The notes beneath the pieces are model-generated. The model was not told the origin of the DNA. It made no database searches and saw nothing but the letters and a program-made list of their open reading frames with translations. The translations under genes were made by a program, and so were the position numbers. From positions 1 through 7,988 of the forward strand of contig VFZQ01000222.1 in the NCBI GenBank assembly GCA_016871135.1: a stretch of 7,988 bases of DNA, given 5' to 3'. The DNA is from Acidobacteriota bacterium. GTDB taxonomy: Bacteria; Acidobacteriota; Terriglobia; Bryobacterales; Bryobacteraceae. How positions within the stretch are numbered: position 1 is the stretch's first letter; every line of letters begins with the position of its first letter. Below, piece after piece: positions 5,727-7,988 of this stretch.

Positions 5727-7600
5727 TGCGAACGCTGTTCCTATTCACGGTCGCGGCGGCATCAATGTTCGGCAGTTTGCTCGACGCCGTGCGCAATGAC
5801 GATCACGCGCTTGCCGAGCAAATGCTGAGGGACGGCGCGAAGGCAAACGAGCGCGACGACGACGGGACTCCGGCGTTGGCATGGGCCGCGATGCGCGGCA
5901 ATGTGGCAATCGCGACGTTGTTGTTACGTTCGGGCGCCGATCCGAACTTGACGAACGAATCGGGCGTCAGCCCTTTGGCGATAGCGATAACGAATGGCTC
6001 GGGTGAGATTACGTCACTACTGTTAAGGCATCGCGCCAATCCAAACGTGAGTCGCGAGAACGGCGAGACGCCGCTGATGATCGCCGCGCGGATGGGTCGC
6101 GTCGATATCATGAAAGGCCTGCTTGCGAGTGGCGCGAATGTGAATGCGCGCGAAAAGAAGTTCGGACAAAGCGTTCTGATGTGGGCCGCAGGTAATAGCG
6201 AAGCCGTGCAAATGCTGGTGCGGGCCGGCGCCGATATCCGCGCCGTCACGAAGGCCTGGGATGTGAAATACACGAACTATTTGCCTACGACTGTGACGCT
6301 TGGAAAGACTGGTATTCCGTGGAACAACGATGGCGACTACATCGCGAAGAAGGGTGGCTTGAGCGCGCTGCACTTCGCCGTGCAGAAGAACGATTTTGAA
6401 TCGGTGCGTATCCTGCTCGATGCGGGCGCGGACGTAAATACGGCCGCAGCCGATGGCACGACGCCGCTGCTCACCGCGCTATACAAGTGGGACCTTCCGA
6501 AGGCCACATTCATCCCAGGCCGCGGCGCGCCGGCGACAGCGGGCAGTTCGCAGCGATTCACGCCAAGTCTACGCGTGGCTCGGTTGTTGCTGGATCGCGG
6601 CGCTACCGTGAAGGTGATCGACGGCACAGGTTACTCACCCTTGCATGGAGCGGCGCTGGCTGTGGCGAAGGCGGCGCGCACGGGTACGCGGCAGCGCGGT
6701 GCGTATGGACAAACCGCGGCGGCGCTGGCATTGGGTGGCGATGACGAAGAGGGCCTGAAACTGGAACTGAAGGACACGCTCGAATTCGTGCAGCGGTTGC
6801 TTGACGCGGGCGCGGATCCGAACCTGGGCACGATTTTCCCGACGGGTGGCCCAGCGGGCGATGTGCGGATCAATCCGGCACCGGCGGGATCGTCGACGAT
6901 GCATATCGCGGCGAGTTCGGGCAGTGTTGATCTCGTGAAGCTGCTCGCGGCGCGCGGTGGCAATGTGAATCAGTTGCGCAAGGACGGGCATACGCCGTTT
7001 TCGGTGTCGGTGCTGGCGGGCGATCTCGCGGTTGTGAAGCAGATGGTGGCCTCGGGCGCCGCTGTAAAAGCGCGCTGGAATCCGCAGGACAAGATTCCTG
7101 ATCCGGTCGACGCGATCACGCTGGCGCGGAGCGATCAATCGATTCTGCACTTGGCGGCCATTCAAGGCAAGCCGGAAATTCTCGAATACCTTCACGCGCA
7201 GGGCGCGGCGCTCGACGCCAAGAACTCAATGGGCGAGACGCCGTTCGATCTGGCCGACAAGCAAGAGCGGTATCGCGACGCGATTCAAAGACAGAACGTC
7301 GATGGGGATGTCGAGAAATTGAAGAAGATCGTACGCGGGACAGCGGGCACCGATTGTTTGCGGCGGTTGGCGGCGGCGCGCCGGGTGGTGGCGAAGATCA
7401 AGTTCCACTGTGGCGAGTTGTTTCCGCGGGTGGGCTTCATCGTGACCAATCTGGAGACGGACAGCCGAGCGGTAGTGCGGTTCTACAACAAGCGTGGGAC
7501 GGCGGAGCAATGGATCAAGGAAGGCAAACAGGCGGTGAAGATGACGCGGCTGAGTTGCCATCGGTTCCGCTCGAATGAGGTTCGCCTGATGCTGAGTTAA
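5726..7600 (+). CDS. Exported ankyrin-repeat protein with C-terminus replaced by an IS1380-type transposase fragment
   Basis: A 624-residue frame in two parts. Residues 1-15 form a Sec-type signal peptide (LFLFTVAAASMFG). Residues about 16-535 carry roughly twelve ankyrin repeats, visible as GxTPLxxAAxxG and LLLxxGADPN patterns. Examples are DDGTPALAWAAMRGN, NGETPLMIAARMGR, LLDAGADVN, STMHIAASSGS and SILHLAAIQGK. Non-repeat insertions lie at about 175-208 and 315-348. Such repeats bind proteins, and exported ankyrin proteins of this type commonly follow DUF1592/DUF1552 genes. The ankyrin part closes with YRDAIQRQNVDGDVEKLKKIVRG-like sequence near 515-538, a usual end for this family. From about residue 551 the sequence changes to RRVVAKIKFH, GELFPRVGFIVTN, FYNKRGTAEQWIKEGK and TRLSCHRF, which is IS1380-family transposase. 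The frame then stops at 7600. The gene lost its own last few codons and stop, and gained about 74 foreign residues. ATG 5726 is chosen over GTG 5723 from the Shine-Dalgarno spacing. The ankyrin part probably still works, but this is unproven. Confidence 0.88.
   Translation: MRTLFLFTVAAASMFGSLLDAVRNDDHALAEQMLRDGAKANERDDDGTPALAWAAMRGNVAIATLLLRSGADPNLTNESGVSPLAIAITNGSGEITSLLLRHRANPNVSRENGETPLMIAARMGRVDIMKGLLASGANVNAREKKFGQSVLMWAAGNSEAVQMLVRAGADIRAVTKAWDVKYTNYLPTTVTLGKTGIPWNNDGDYIAKKGGLSALHFAVQKNDFESVRILLDAGADVNTAAADGTTPLLTALYKWDLPKATFIPGRGAPATAGSSQRFTPSLRVARLLLDRGATVKVIDGTGYSPLHGAALAVAKAARTGTRQRGAYGQTAAALALGGDDEEGLKLELKDTLEFVQRLLDAGADPNLGTIFPTGGPAGDVRINPAPAGSSTMHIAASSGSVDLVKLLAARGGNVNQLRKDGHTPFSVSVLAGDLAVVKQMVASGAAVKARWNPQDKIPDPVDAITLARSDQSILHLAAIQGKPEILEYLHAQGAALDAKNSMGETPFDLADKQERYRDAIQRQNVDGDVEKLKKIVRGTAGTDCLRRLAAARRVVAKIKFHCGELFPRVGFIVTNLETDSRAVVRFYNKRGTAEQWIKEGKQAVKMTRLSCHRFRSNEVRLMLS
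7376..7600 (+). mobile_element. IS1380-family transposase fragment, truncated at both ends
   Basis: Codons 551-624 of the ankyrin frame encode the C-terminal part of the DDE domain of an IS1380-type transposase. They include the IS4-superfamily signature Y-(2)-R-(3)-E-(6)-K: Tyr587, Arg590, Glu594 and Lys601 in FYNKRGTAEQWIKEGK. Glu594 is the third acidic catalytic position. The two catalytic Asp and the whole N-terminal half are absent. The usual continuation after VRLWLS (LIAYNLGN-like) is cut off by TAA at 7598-7600. A one-base shift after codon 623 would read LMA, close to the expected LIA, so a frameshift at this spot is possible. No terminal inverted repeat of the element was recognised next to the fragment. 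Confidence 0.8.
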
Positions 7601-7866
7601 TGGCTGGCGTAGTCATGAGTGGAAAGAAGTGCCCAAATCTCTGAAAACACTGGAATCGCGTATGGTCCGAAAACTCGATCAGCCACACCACAAGGCCACC
7701 CAGTGGATGCAGGTCTGTGCGAAACTTCGGAACTTGAGCGGGCGAGTGCTCCGGAGACTCCACGGATCAAGCAAGAGGCGCCAAAATCGTGGACACGGCG
7801 CAGACCTTCGGCGTATCAGCCGTTCATCACTGATGCCAGCATGGCGGCGGTCACGACCACGTTGGT
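7601..7866. other. Unassigned stretch between two transposase remnants
   Basis: This 266-bp stretch has small open frames on both strands (for example 112 residues from 7629, plus), but none shows a recognisable domain, a credible ribosome site or a codon pattern like the neighbouring genes. It probably holds the right-hand debris of the IS1380 fragment, host sequence and the non-coding end of the next insertion element. I could not place an inverted repeat, terminator or RNA in it. Confidence 0.5.
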
Positions 7867-7988
7867 TCAGGCGGCGTCGCGGTAGTAATAGTTCAGCATG
7901 CCGCCCAGGCGCTGACGGCGCTGGATGGCACCCGACGCTCCCAGGTGGCCCGCCTCCGGGCAGATGATCCGGCTCGCCAGACCCTGGT
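7867..7988 (-). CDS. C-terminal tail of a DDE integrase-core transposase (partial, runs off the window)
   Basis: Reading the minus strand inward from the window edge gives a 39-codon open frame with no start that ends at TGA (7869-7867). It reads RIICPEAGHLG, then RRQRLGGMLNYYYRDAA at the end. This is the usual C-terminus of rve-type (integrase core) transposases of the IS3/IS481-like kind, where a HxGLxxRII stretch is followed by a basic region and an RLGGLLxYYYR end. Only the tail is visible, so the catalytic DDE residues and exact IS family cannot be checked. Its presence marks a second insertion element entering from the right, in the direction opposite to the operon. Confidence 0.65.
   Translation of the reverse strand, partial: QGLASRIICPEAGHLGASGAIQRRQRLGGMLNYYYRDAA

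Noticed and set aside
7629..7967. Plus-strand 112-codon frame and the overlapping 88-codon frame at 7619-7885
   Set aside because: Both are composed of Arg-rich or mixed sequence with no domain, and both overlap the better supported minus-strand transposase tail.

Overview
The window looks like accessory chromosome from a high-GC soil bacterium of the Acidobacteriota, probably the Solibacter/Bryobacter side. That is inferred from gene content: a planctomycete-type cytochrome c protein (DUF1587/1595/1592/1588/1585), then a Tat-exported DUF1552 protein, then an exported ankyrin-repeat protein, with a Tat-exported amidohydrolase diverging from them. No rRNA or marker gene is present to confirm the taxonomy.

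Layout. Positions 1-112 end in a tandem pair of ~25-bp repeats that resemble the end of an IS21-family element. Next is the catalytic half of a tyrosine recombinase (161-778) without its N-terminal core-binding domain. It abuts, with a 4-base GTGA overlap, an N-terminally truncated MESH1/SpoT-type HD hydrolase (775-1206). A convergent amidohydrolase (1224-2129, minus) follows. From 2172 to 7600 three plus-strand genes form a tight operon: DUF1592-type cytochrome protein (2172-4424), DUF1552 protein (4431-5726) and ankyrin protein (5726-7600). The last ~75 codons of the ankyrin frame are not ankyrin. They match the C-terminal part of an IS1380-type DDE transposase and carry the Y-(2)-R-(3)-E-(6)-K signature. 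After an unassigned 266-bp stretch, the window ends inside the C-terminal tail of a second, minus-strand DDE transposase (7867-7988).

How it may work together. All three operon products and the divergent amidohydrolase carry export signals, so the central cassette probably acts in the periplasm or envelope. The family trio recurs in Acidobacteriota, Verrucomicrobiota and Planctomycetota, but I know of no assigned biochemical role. The flanks are mobile-element debris. Two host genes have been cut by it: the HD hydrolase has lost its 5' end and the ankyrin gene has lost its native stop.

I found no CRISPR array, tRNA, rRNA or recognisable defence system. The most distinctive observations are the two host/mobile-element junctions, and an amidohydrolase whose usual active-site loop near the C-terminus is missing.
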